A stretch of DNA of 64,000 nt, taken from contig NZ_JAAATW010000003.1 of the NCBI RefSeq assembly GCF_009908315.1, positions 248,001 through 312,000 on the forward strand, written 5' to 3'. The notes under the pieces are model-generated. The model did not search any database, was not told the origin of the DNA, and saw only the letters and a list, made by a program, of their open reading frames with translations. A program made the translations under genes and the position numbers. The stretch is from Paragemmobacter ruber. GTDB lineage: Bacteria; Pseudomonadota; Alphaproteobacteria; Rhodobacterales; Rhodobacteraceae. Positions 10,195 through 19,047 of the stretch are shown here, piece by piece. Numbering within the stretch: position 1 is the first letter of the stretch; the number at the start of each line of letters is the position of its first letter.

Positions 10195-10935
10195 CTATTG
10201 CGCCCAGTTGCGGGCGATGAGGGCGGCCTCTTCTTCGGGGGAGAGGGCAAGACCTGCGCCGCGTTGATCGAGATAGGCGGAGAGACCTTCGGCGGCGGCG
10301 CCTTCGGCGGGGAGGAAGGCGTCGTCTTCCCCGGCCGGGAGGAGCGGTTCCTGCAGCACCACGGCGATGGACCAGCCGCGTGCCGGATCGAGGCAGGCGA
10401 GCGCGACCTCCATCCGGGCGGCGCGGCGATCGAGGGCCTCGACCTCGCGGCAGGGGCCGGTATCGGTGGGCAGGGTGGACAGGATCATCAGATCGCGCCC
10501 TTCGCCCTGCGGCAGGGGTGTGCCGGAGGGCAGGGTGGCCAGCGCCTCGGCCAGCGGCGAGCCGGAGGGGACGGGACCCGCGGCGAGGGATTGCGCGTCC
10601 ATCGGGCGGAACAGTAGGACAGCGGCGGCGAGGCTGGCGGCAAGGGCGAGGGCGCCCGCCAGCAGGCCCGCGCGGGGGCGGAAAGCGATCACCTGTGCCG
10701 AGGCCGGGGCCGTGCCACGGATCGCCTGATCCAGCGGTGCGGGAAGCGGATCGCCCATCGGGGCGGCGAAGGCCTGCGCCAGCGCTGCATTGGCGGCGAA
10801 GAGGTCATCGACATAGGCCTGATCGTCGGGATTGCGGGCGAGGTGCATCACCACCGCCGCCGCCTCTTCGGGCGAGAGTTCGCCATCCACGAAGGCGGCG
10901 AGGCGGGTGCGGTCCATGGCGGGAGGGGGGGTCAT
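10195..10935 (-). CDS. Membrane-anchored anti-sigma factor
   Basis: About 246 aa. N-terminal ~60-residue helical domain (DRTRLAAFVDGELSPEEAAAV...) of the anti-sigma type without the HxxxCxxC zinc motif, one transmembrane helix at about 89-109, and a ~135-residue periplasmic domain. Its ATG overlaps the sigma stop in ATGA, so the two are translationally coupled. It should hold the sigma factor at the membrane until an envelope signal. A second Met at residue 7 is an alternative start. Assignment rests on architecture plus the neighbouring sigma gene. Confidence 0.85.
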   Translation of the reverse strand: MTPPPAMDRTRLAAFVDGELSPEEAAAVVMHLARNPDDQAYVDDLFAANAALAQAFAAPMGDPLPAPLDQAIRGTAPASAQVIAFRPRAGLLAGALALAASLAAAVLLFRPMDAQSLAAGPVPSGSPLAEALATLPSGTPLPQGEGRDLMILSTLPTDTGPCREVEALDRRAARMEVALACLDPARGWSIAVVLQEPLLPAGEDDAFLPAEGAAAEGLSAYLDQRGAGLALSPEEEAALIARNWAQ

Positions 10936-11438
10936 TGGCGGGGTCCCTGGCTGAGGCCGAGTTTGGGCAGGAGCGCCTCGCGGGCGCGGGAGAGGCGGCT
11001 CATCACGGTGCCGACGGGGATATCCAGCGTTTCCGCCGTTTCGCGGTAGCTGAGGCCTTCGATAGCGACGAGGGCGAGGACGGTGCGCTGTGCTTCGGGC
11101 AGGGCGGCCATGGCGGCCCGGGTCTGGGCGAGCATCATGCGATCCTCGGGCAGGCTGGCGGCCTTGCCTTCGTCGCTGAGATCGGCGTCGTCGGGATCCA
11201 TGGCGGTGCCGCGCCGCTGGTGGCTGCGGCGATCGTCGATCCAGAGCGTCTGGATGATCCGATACATCCAGCTGTCCATGCGCGTGCCGGCCTGAAACTG
11301 TGCCGCGTTGCGCAGCGCCTTTTCGCAGGCGGCCTGCACCAGATCATCGCCGTCCTGCCGGTTGCCGGTCAGGCTGTAGGCGAAGCGCCGCAGCTTTGGG
11401 ACAAGGGCGACGAGGTCCTGTCGAAAGCGGTCTTGCAT
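10932..11438 (-). CDS. ECF-subfamily RNA polymerase sigma factor
   Basis: 168 aa from the ATG at 11438, preceded by AAGGA at 6 nt; a TTG six codons earlier is possible but overlaps that site. Region 2 (DLVQAACEKALRNAAQF, RMDSWMYRIIQTLWIDDRR) and region 4 (LPEAQRTVLALVAIEGLSYRETAETLDIPVGTV) are clear, and there is no region 1/3, as in ECF sigmas. Coupled to the anti-sigma gene. A GGAATA-N15-CGTTGT motif upstream suggests autoregulation and a shared regulon with the convergent secreted peptidase. Confidence 0.92.
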   Translation of the reverse strand: MQDRFRQDLVALVPKLRRFAYSLTGNRQDGDDLVQAACEKALRNAAQFQAGTRMDSWMYRIIQTLWIDDRRSHQRRGTAMDPDDADLSDEGKAASLPEDRMMLAQTRAAMAALPEAQRTVLALVAIEGLSYRETAETLDIPVGTVMSRLSRAREALLPKLGLSQGPRQ

Positions 11439-11474
11439 TGGAATTCCTTTGGACAAGGCACTTGATCCGGCAAG

Positions 11475-11501
11475 ACAACGCCGCTGCCAAGGGTCTATTC
11501 C
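11475..11501 (-). promoter_or_regulatory. Candidate autoregulatory ECF promoter
   Basis: On the minus strand: GGAATA (11501-11496), 15-bp spacer, CGTTGT (11480-11475); predicted start about 30 nt before the sigma ATG. Same hexamers and nearly the same spacing as the subtilase promoter at 8025-8052. Confidence 0.6.
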
Positions 11502-11574
11502 ACTGCCGGGGCAGAAAATTCTTTCAGTGCGGGGAGGCGCGGCGGGGCGCGGGGAGGGGAATTTCCCAAGTGAA

Positions 11575-11600
11575 TTTGTCGGCTTTACATTGCTGACAAA
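11575..11600. promoter_or_regulatory. Palindromic operator candidate upstream of hemP
   Basis: Inverted repeat TTTGTCGGC-N8-GCTGACAAA (8 of 9 positions pair), overlapping a possible -35 TTTACA (11584-11589) with a weak -10 16 bp downstream. It lies about 75 bp before hemP. Haem-uptake genes are usually iron-regulated, so an iron-responsive repressor is plausible, but the site does not match the Irr/ICE pattern seen at the suf operon. Confidence 0.4.
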
Positions 11601-11675
11601 ATCACTAAGGTTATGGGTGTCGCCCGTGGCTCAGGACGCGGGCGATGCTGTCCCTTGGTCCAGAGCGTTGCGACG

Positions 11676-11828
11676 ATGATGCCCGAAAAATCCCAGACCA
11701 CCACAGAGGTGCCGGAACATGACGTGCTTGCCCTGACCGGCGGCGGAAGTCTGGCGCGGCTGGTGCATCAGGGTGAGGTCTATCTGTTGCGCATCACGCG
11801 GCTGGGCAAGTTGATCCTGACGAAGTGA
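11676..11828 (+). CDS. hemP: Hemin uptake protein HemP
   Basis: 50 aa from ATG 11676 (a second ATG follows at once). The C-terminus YLLRITRLGKLILTK is the hallmark of the small HemP family, found beside haem or iron acquisition genes; its biochemical role is poorly defined. It is 7 bp before bfd and probably cotranscribed with bfd-bfr. No TonB receptor or hmu genes are nearby. Confidence 0.85.
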   Translation: MMPEKSQTTTEVPEHDVLALTGGGSLARLVHQGEVYLLRITRLGKLILTK

Positions 11829-11835
11829 GGCCGCG

Positions 11836-12123
11836 ATGATCGTCTGCCACTGTTCGGGCATATCGGACCACGACATCCGCGCGGCCATCACCTGGATGCG
11901 GCGGGCCGATCCGGACACGATCATCACGCCGGGCAAGATCTATCACGCGCTTGGGAAACGTGCCGATTGCGGCGGTTGTATGCCGCTCTTGCTTGACACC
12001 ATGCGCCACTGTGCCAGCCTTGAGGTACCCACGACGCCGCCGATCCTGCGCGCGGTGTCCAGGCAGATGCAAACAGACCTCAGGCAAGGACGGCACCATG
12101 AAGGGCGATCCCAAGGTTATTGA
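11836..12123 (+). CDS. bfd: Bacterioferritin-associated ferredoxin (2Fe-2S)
   Basis: Small [2Fe-2S] protein that reduces the ferric core of bacterioferritin to release iron. CHC at the N-terminus ([11 protein letters not shown]) and DCGGC near residue 45 supply four cysteines in the Bfd pattern. 95 aa is longer than a typical Bfd; the extra C-terminal tail runs 26 bp into bfr in another frame and may be poorly conserved. Directly upstream of its partner bfr. Confidence 0.88.
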   Translation: MIVCHCSGISDHDIRAAITWMRRADPDTIITPGKIYHALGKRADCGGCMPLLLDTMRHCASLEVPTTPPILRAVSRQMQTDLRQGRHHEGRSQGY

Positions 12124-12583
12124 ATTTCTCAACGCGGCGCTGCGGTCGGAACTGACCGCCGTCAGCCAGTACTGGCTGCATTACAGATTGCAGGAAGATT
12201 GGGGCTATGGCCATCTGGCCGCCAAATCCCGGGCCGAGAGCATTGAGGAGATGCATCACGCCGACAAGCTGATCGCGCGGATCATCTTTCTGGAGGGGCA
12301 TCCGAATCTGCAAAAGCTCGATCCGCTGCGGATCGGGCAGGACCTGCGCGAGACGCTGGAGGCCGACCTTGCCGCCGAGCATGAGGCGCGCACGCTGTAT
12401 ATCGAGGCGCGGCGGCATTGCGATCAGGTGGGCGATTTCGTGACGCGGGCGCTGTTTGACGAGCTGATCGCGGATGAGGAAGGGCATATCGACTTTCTCG
12501 AGACGCAGATGGGCCTTTACGACCGTCTGGGGGCCGAGAAATACGGCATGCTGAACGCCAAGCCCGCCGATCAGGCCGAGTAA
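12098..12583 (+). CDS. bfr: Bacterioferritin
   Basis: 161-aa haem-containing ferritin that oxidises and stores iron as a 24-mer. Ferroxidase ligands Glu18, Glu51 and His54, haem ligand Met52 ([10 protein letters not shown]), and the later EAR..H and DEEGH motifs are present. ATG at 12098 has AAGGA upstream and gives the standard length; longer in-frame starts overlap bfd. Forms an iron-storage unit with hemP-bfd. Confidence 0.96.
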   Translation: MKGDPKVIEFLNAALRSELTAVSQYWLHYRLQEDWGYGHLAAKSRAESIEEMHHADKLIARIIFLEGHPNLQKLDPLRIGQDLRETLEADLAAEHEARTLYIEARRHCDQVGDFVTRALFDELIADEEGHIDFLETQMGLYDRLGAEKYGMLNAKPADQAE

Positions 12584-12669
12584 GCGTTCGACAGTTGCTG
12601 GCGGGGTCGGGTTCTGGCGAATCCGGCCCCGCTTGCCTATTGTCGCCGCGCAACGGGCGGAGGCTGGCC

Positions 12670-13422
12670 ATGGACGGGCGGCGCAGGGTGCTGGTGACCG
12701 GGGCGGGCGCGCCCGACGGGATAGGATTTGCTACGGCGCACTGGCTGGCGCGGGCGGGCTCACGGGTAGCGATTACGGCGACCACGGGGCGGGTCCATGC
12801 GCGGGCGGCGGAACTGATCGCCGAGGGGCTGGATGTGACGGCGCATGTGGCCGATCTGACCGAAGCCGAGCAGGTGGCGCGTCTGGCCGATGCGGTGGGG
12901 CCGGTGGATGTGCTGGTGAACAACGCAGGGATGGGGTCGGTCGGCGCCCCGGCGGAGCAGGTGGGGTTTCTGGACCTTGATCCCGATCAGTGGCGGCGGG
13001 CGATGGATGCCTCGCTGACGACGGCGGTGCTGGTGACGCGGGCCTTTCTGCCGGGCATGGTGGCGCAAGGCTTTGGCCGCGTGGTGATGATGGCCAGCGT
13101 GACCGGGCCTTATGTGGCCAAGCCGGGCGAGACGGCCTATGCGGCGGCCAAGGCGGGGATGGTGGGGCTGACCCATGCGCTGGCGCTGGAAGTGGCGGCG
13201 GCGGGGGTGACGGTGAATGCGGTGGCGCCTGGCTGGATCGCCACCGGCGCATCGACGCCCGAGGAGCGGCTGGCGGCGCGGGCCACCCCGCCGGGCCGGG
13301 CAGGCACGCCGGAGGAAGTGGCGGCGGTTGTGGCGTTTCTGGCGTCCGGGGGCGCGTCTTATGTGAACGGCGCGGTGATCGTGGTGGATGGCGGCAATAT
13401 CCTGCAGGAGCGTAAGGCATGA
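12670..13422 (+). CDS. Short-chain dehydrogenase/reductase (SDR)
   Basis: 250 aa, Rossmann fold. Cofactor motif TGAGAPDGIG near residue 10, NNAG, catalytic Ser (MMASVTG) and YAAAK; the C-terminal VDGGN is typical of classical SDRs. ATG at 12670 has GGAGG 7 nt upstream. Stop overlaps the next gene's start (ATGA), so it is coupled to the RNA methyltransferase. Substrate unknown; FabG-like ketoreductase activity is a guess. Confidence 0.85.
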   Translation: MDGRRRVLVTGAGAPDGIGFATAHWLARAGSRVAITATTGRVHARAAELIAEGLDVTAHVADLTEAEQVARLADAVGPVDVLVNNAGMGSVGAPAEQVGFLDLDPDQWRRAMDASLTTAVLVTRAFLPGMVAQGFGRVVMMASVTGPYVAKPGETAYAAAKAGMVGLTHALALEVAAAGVTVNAVAPGWIATGASTPEERLAARATPPGRAGTPEEVAAVVAFLASGGASYVNGAVIVVDGGNILQERKA

Positions 13423-14567
13423 CGCCGGGGGCGCGGGCGGCGGCGGCCATTGCCGTGCTGGACCGGGTGCTGGAGGGGCAGCCGGCCGAGATGGCGCTGA
13501 CGAATTGGGGCCGGGCGAACCGCTATGCCGGGTCGGGCGACCGGGCGGCGGTGCGCGACATCGTCTTTGATGTGCTGCGCTGCAAGCGATCCTGCGCCGC
13601 GCGCGGCGGGGCGCTGACGGGGCGGGGGCTGGTTCTGGGATGGGCGCGCGGCGGCCTTGGCCGGGAGGCGCTGTTTGACGGGCAGGGCCATGCCCCGGCG
13701 CCGCCCGGGGCCGGGGAGGCCGGGCGCGTGCCGGAGGGGGCGGAGGCGCTCGACTGCCCGGATTGGCTGGAAGCCCCGCTGCGGGCCAGCCTCGGGGCGG
13801 ATTTCGAAGCCGTGATGGCCGCGATGCAGGAGCGCGCGCCGGTGTTCCTGCGAGTGAATCTGGCGCGGCTGTTGCGGGGTGCGGCGGTGGCGATGCTGGC
13901 CGCCGAGGGGATCGAGGCGGTGGCGCATCCGTTGGCGGCATCGGCGTTGGAGGTGCGGGCGGGGGCGCGGAAGGTGCAGGCCAGTGCCGCCTATCGCGAG
14001 GGGCTGGTGGAGTTGCAGGATGCCGCCTCGCAGGCGGTGGTGGAGATGCTGCCGCTGCGCGACGGCATGGCGGTGCTGGATCTGTGCGCCGGGGGCGGGG
14101 GCAAGACGTTGGCCATGGCCGCGCGGGCAGGGCTGCGGCTTTGGGCGCATGATGCCGAGCGGCGGCGGATGGCCGACCTGCCCGTGCGCGCGGCCCGCGC
14201 CGGGGTGGCGGTGACGCTGGTGGACCGGCCCGAGGCGGCGGGGCCGTTCGATCTGGTGCTGGCGGATGTGCCCTGTTCGGGCGCGGGCAGTTGGCGGCGC
14301 GACCCAGAGGGGAAATGGGCGCTGACGGCGGCGCGTCTGGCCGCGCTGCGCGAGGTGCAGGCCGGGATCATGGACCGGGCGGCGGCCCTTGTCCGCCCGG
14401 GCGGGGTGCTGGGCTATGCGACCTGTTCGCTTCTGGACGAGGAGAACGGCGCGCAGGTGGAGCGGTTTCTGGCACGGCGTGACGGCTGGACGCTGGAGAC
14501 GGCGCGGCGCTTTACGCCGCTGGACGGCGGCGATGGGTTCTTTTGCGCCGTGTTGCGGCGGGGCTGA
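13419..14567 (+). CDS. RsmB/NOP-family RNA (cytosine-C5) methyltransferase
   Basis: 382 aa. An N-terminal region resembling the NusB-like domain of RsmB, then a SAM-dependent methyltransferase domain with DLCAGGGGK (SAM binding), VPCSGAGSWRRDP and the catalytic-Cys motif YATCSLL. Both cysteines needed for C5-methylation are present. Probably methylates 16S rRNA C967, but the N-terminal half is divergent, so another rRNA or tRNA position is possible. Translationally coupled to the upstream SDR. Confidence 0.85.
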   Translation: MTPGARAAAAIAVLDRVLEGQPAEMALTNWGRANRYAGSGDRAAVRDIVFDVLRCKRSCAARGGALTGRGLVLGWARGGLGREALFDGQGHAPAPPGAGEAGRVPEGAEALDCPDWLEAPLRASLGADFEAVMAAMQERAPVFLRVNLARLLRGAAVAMLAAEGIEAVAHPLAASALEVRAGARKVQASAAYREGLVELQDAASQAVVEMLPLRDGMAVLDLCAGGGGKTLAMAARAGLRLWAHDAERRRMADLPVRAARAGVAVTLVDRPEAAGPFDLVLADVPCSGAGSWRRDPEGKWALTAARLAALREVQAGIMDRAAALVRPGGVLGYATCSLLDEENGAQVERFLARRDGWTLETARRFTPLDGGDGFFCAVLRRG

Positions 14568-14635
14568 GGGCGCGGCCGCACCGCCGGGCAGGCGCATGGG
14601 GCGATTAGGGGTTTGTTAACACTTCCCGGTGCAAG

Positions 14636-16381
14636 ATGCGGCGGATGTCGGATCTGCGCACCCTGATCGCCCGTGTGCCCCTTTTGCCGCCGCGCCTTTC
14701 GGTGGTTGTCCGGCTATGCCTTGGGGCGGTATTGGCCGCCCTGATCGGGGGGATCGCGCTGGCGATGCCAGCGCGCCTTGTGGGCTTTGCCGCGCTGGTG
14801 GCCCTGGCGGGGGGCGGCCTTGCCACCTATCTTCGGCGCCGGGCGTCAGGCACGACGGTCGGCGTGGCCCAGAGCCCGCAGCGGGTGCAGGGAGCGTTCG
14901 ATCCAGCGCAGATCGAAGGTCTGGCCGTGCCGATCCTGCATTTCGATGGCGGGGGCGGGTTGCGGCGGGCCAATGGCGAGGCGCGAGCGATGCTGGATCT
15001 GGGCCTGCGGGACCTGCCGGAGGTGTCGCGGCTGTTTGTCGATCTCGGGCGGCCCGTGCGCGACTGGATCGCCGATGTGGCGGCAGGGCGGCTTCCCGGC
15101 GGATCGGAGATGGTGGGGCTTGCCGCCGATATCCGCCCCGAGGAGGGCGAGCGGTTCCTGCAGGTGACGCTGCGGCCTGACGGGCGGGGCGGGGCCTTGG
15201 CGATCCTGCAGGACACGACCGCGCTGAAGCGCATCGAGGCGCAGTTCGTGCAAGGGCAGAAGATGCAGGCCATCGGCCAGTTGGCCGGAGGAATCGCGCA
15301 TGATTTCAACAATCTGCTGACGGCGATTTCGGGTCATTGCGACCTGTTGCTGTTGCGTCACCAGCCCGATGATCCCGACCATCCCGATCTGATCCAGATC
15401 CGCCAGAACGCCAACCGCGCGGCGGCGCTGGTGTCGCAGCTTCTGGCCTTTTCGCGCAAGCAGACCCTGAAGCCGGAGCGGATTGACCTGCAGGAGACGC
15501 TGGCCGACCTGACCCATCTGCTGAACCGGCTGGTGGGAGAGAAGGTGGGGCTCGACCTGATCCATGCGCGCGAGCCGACCGCGATCCGCGCGGACCGGCG
15601 GCATCTGGAGCAGGTGATCATGAATTTGGTGGTCAATGCGCGCGACGCGATGCCGGAGGGCGGCATCGTGCAGATCGAGACGCGGGTGGTCACGCTGGCG
15701 CAGGAGATGCACCGCGACCGCGCGGTCGTGCCGCGGGGGCGGTATGTCGTGATTTCGGTCCGCGATGGCGGGGTGGGGATCGCGCCCGAGGCGATGGACA
15801 AGATCTTTGAGCCGTTCTTCACCACCAAGCGCGTGGGTGAAGGGACGGGGCTGGGCCTTTCGACGGTCTACGGGATCGTCAAGCAATCGGGGGGATTCGT
15901 CTTTGTGCAATCCACGCTTGGCGTTGGGACGGAGTTTGACCTGTGGTTCCCCTTCTGCGCCGAGGCCGCGCCGGAACGGGCCGTGACGCGCGCGCGGCGC
16001 GCGGTGCACCGGCGGGATGCGGTGGTGCTTCTGGTGGAGGATGAGGCGCCGGTGCGCACCTTTGCCGCGCGCGCCCTGCGCCTGCGCGGCCATTGCGTGC
16101 TGGAGGCGGGCAGCGCCGAGGAGGCGCTGGCGCTGCTGGAGGATGCGGATCTGAGGGTGGATGTGTTCGTGACCGATGTGGTGATGCCGGGCATGGATGG
16201 CCCGGGCTGGGTGCGGCAGGCGCTGGGGCAGCGGCCGCAGGTGCGGACGGTGTTCATCTCGGGCTATGCGGAAGAGGCGCTGTCGGACGATCAGGCGCGG
16301 ATCCCGAATTCGGTCTTTCTGCCCAAGCCGTTTTCGCTGACCGAACTGATCGACACGGTGCAGGCGCAACTGGCGGCATGA
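14636..16381 (+). CDS. cckA: Cell-cycle hybrid histidine kinase CckA
   Basis: 581 aa: two transmembrane helices (about 20-44 and 45-66), a PAS-like region (95-195), HisKA with His222 in GGIAHDFNNLL, HATPase with DGGVGI and GEGTGLGLS, and a receiver domain (464-581) with phospho-acceptor Asp514 (VTDVVMPGMDG). This domain order and the recA neighbourhood fit CckA, which feeds the ChpT-CtrA phosphorelay for motility and gene-transfer-agent control in this family. A second ATG three codons in is an alternative start. The first is not preceded by a clear ribosome-binding site. Confidence 0.88.
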   Translation: MRRMSDLRTLIARVPLLPPRLSVVVRLCLGAVLAALIGGIALAMPARLVGFAALVALAGGGLATYLRRRASGTTVGVAQSPQRVQGAFDPAQIEGLAVPILHFDGGGGLRRANGEARAMLDLGLRDLPEVSRLFVDLGRPVRDWIADVAAGRLPGGSEMVGLAADIRPEEGERFLQVTLRPDGRGGALAILQDTTALKRIEAQFVQGQKMQAIGQLAGGIAHDFNNLLTAISGHCDLLLLRHQPDDPDHPDLIQIRQNANRAAALVSQLLAFSRKQTLKPERIDLQETLADLTHLLNRLVGEKVGLDLIHAREPTAIRADRRHLEQVIMNLVVNARDAMPEGGIVQIETRVVTLAQEMHRDRAVVPRGRYVVISVRDGGVGIAPEAMDKIFEPFFTTKRVGEGTGLGLSTVYGIVKQSGGFVFVQSTLGVGTEFDLWFPFCAEAAPERAVTRARRAVHRRDAVVLLVEDEAPVRTFAARALRLRGHCVLEAGSAEEALALLEDADLRVDVFVTDVVMPGMDGPGWVRQALGQRPQVRTVFISGYAEEALSDDQARIPNSVFLPKPFSLTELIDTVQAQLAA

Positions 16382-16953
16382 GCGGGCGGCCGGGGGTGCG
16401 CCGCAGGGGCGGCGATGGGGGCGGCGATGGGGGCGGCACTGGGTGCGCTTGTCAGGGCGGCGGGCAGGGCTTGCGCGCTGTCGGAACGACGGGGACACGG
16501 GGTCCGGGCCACCGGGCGGTTCCGGCCTGGCTGGGTGCGTGCAGCCGCCCGTTCCGCGCCGGGAGGCCATGACGCTCGCTAAGCGCCCGGTCGCGGTTGG
16601 TGCGTTCTGCAGGGGTGAGTCTTGGGACAGTGCGTTCGCGGGGCGTGTTGGCCTTGAGGCCGCGTTATCAGGGGGTGCGTTTGCGGGGCGCGTTGCCCAT
16701 GTGGCGGTGGTCGCGGGGGAAAATCGCTCAGCGGACGCGTTCCCTGAGTGTTCATAACCGGAAAGCGCGGTGGCCGGGGGGGGGGTGCATTCTGGAGTGC
16801 GTTCTGGGGGGCCGTATGGGCGGGGGCGTTTTCGGGGGATGCTTTCCAGCAGGCGGCGTTCCCGCAAGGTGCGGTTGCGTGGCGCGCGCGATCGGGGGGC
16901 ACGCGCTGAGAGGGGGCGATTCTGCCAGGTGCGATTCTGGCAGGTGCGACGGA
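16382..16953. other. G-rich repetitive noncoding tract between cckA and the sulfotransferase gene
   Basis: About 570 bp with no convincing gene. It starts with tandem GGCGATGGGGGC units (around 16410-16440), then carries repeated GTGCGTT-centred motifs: 16630-16650 and 16675-16695 match at 18 of 21 positions, with further copies near 16604, 16786 and 16797. A hairpin CTGCCAG/CTGGCAG (16922-16943) lies just past the sulfotransferase stop and may end that transcript. Composition resembles the 9599-10194 tract. Confidence 0.5.
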
Positions 16954-17556
16954 TCAGGCCGGCAGGGGTTGGAGCGTTTCGTACAGGGCGAAGTCGCGGG
17001 CGGCGGCCTTGCGCAGACGCGCCTCGGTCTGCGGTGTCAGGTCCAGCGGCGCGACGGGCGAGACGTTCAGGCGCGGCAGGATGATTTCGCAATCCAGACG
17101 GTCTTCGAGGAAATGGACGAAGGTTTCGATTTCCTCGTAGCGGAAGAGGTGATCGACACCCTTCTCTCCCTTTGGCTGCAGGAAGCGGGCCTGCGATCCC
17201 ACGGCGGCAAAATCGGGCTGGGGATCATCGCACCAGGCGTTGACGAAGTGATCAAAGCTCATGCCCGCGGTGGATCGGGCGGCATCGGAGATATCGTCGC
17301 GCTGCCGGTAGCGGAACCACGATCCCAGCCAGTCGCGTGGTTCTCGCATCAGGGCCACGACCGTGAAGGGGTGGCCGGATGTGGCCTCCAGATAGGGGCC
17401 GATGAAGCGGTGGAAGCGCTGGACGGGCGTATGTTTCAGCACGGGCGGGCGCTGGATCGACATGGTGGCCATCGAATCAAGCGCCGCCTCGATCGCGGTG
17501 GAGCCGGTCTTTGGCGTGGCGAGGATGACGAGTCTTTGTTCCCAGAAAACCAGCAT
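16954..17556 (-). CDS. Sulfotransferase-family protein
   Basis: 200 aa. N-terminal TPKTGST (residues 14-20) is a PAPS 5'-phosphosulfate-binding loop and REPRDWLGSWF a 3'-phosphate-binding motif, so it should move sulfate from PAPS to an acceptor such as a sugar or lipid. Start at 17556 gives the usual LVILATPKTGST opening; earlier in-frame starts add Arg/Gly-rich sequence. It stands alone, with no glycan cluster nearby. Acceptor unknown. Confidence 0.75.
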   Translation of the reverse strand: MLVFWEQRLVILATPKTGSTAIEAALDSMATMSIQRPPVLKHTPVQRFHRFIGPYLEATSGHPFTVVALMREPRDWLGSWFRYRQRDDISDAARSTAGMSFDHFVNAWCDDPQPDFAAVGSQARFLQPKGEKGVDHLFRYEEIETFVHFLEDRLDCEIILPRLNVSPVAPLDLTPQTEARLRKAAARDFALYETLQPLPA

Positions 17557-17734
17557 GAAACACCCCTGACATGGACGCAGGCCTTCTACACAAGGCCCGC
17601 GCCTTAGGCGAGGCCCCGCGATGCCGCGCCCTTTGGCGCCCTTTGCCGCGCTAACCAAGCCTTAACCTCTGTATGTCACGCTGATGATGTTCGAATTTGA
17701 TTGAAATGTTCCCCATTTGTGCTCATAAAGATGA

Positions 17735-17749
17735 GAACACTTGGGGAAC
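17735..17749 (+). promoter_or_regulatory. LexA (SOS) box of recA
   Basis: Perfect GAAC-N7-GAAC, the LexA site known from Rhodobacter-group alphaproteobacteria, 50 bp upstream of the recA start. A half-matching GTTC-N7-GTGC lies at 17708-17722. Indicates SOS induction of recA. Confidence 0.85.
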
Positions 17750-17798
17750 AAGCGCAGCAATTGCCGCCCGGTCGCGGCTGTGAAATAAGGAGACGGAC

Positions 17799-18872
<1,074 letters not shown>

Positions 18873-18908
18873 CCCGTGTCCGGGGCCCTGGCCCGGGCTA
18901 CCGAAAGG

Positions 18909-18938
18909 GGCCGGAACCGCAGGGTTCCGGCCTTTTTT
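18909..18938 (+). terminator. Rho-independent terminator of recA
   Basis: Perfect 10-bp stem GGCCGGAACC/GGTTCCGGCC, 4-nt loop, then six Ts, 37 bp after the recA stop. Confidence 0.92.
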
Positions 18939-19047
18939 CGCACCCCGGGGCGCCGGCGTTGGATGGGGGCGGTGGACAGGGGCGGCGGGCAGGGCTAAGT
19001 GGGGTTCCCAAACGGGGTTTCCGCCTTTCTGAAAGGGCCTTTGCAGC

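Noticed and set aside
9327-10250. 307-aa Pro-rich open frame on the minus strand
   Set aside because: It is a product of the G-rich tract, which lacks stop codons on the complementary strand; it overlaps the subtilase and anti-sigma genes and resembles no protein family.
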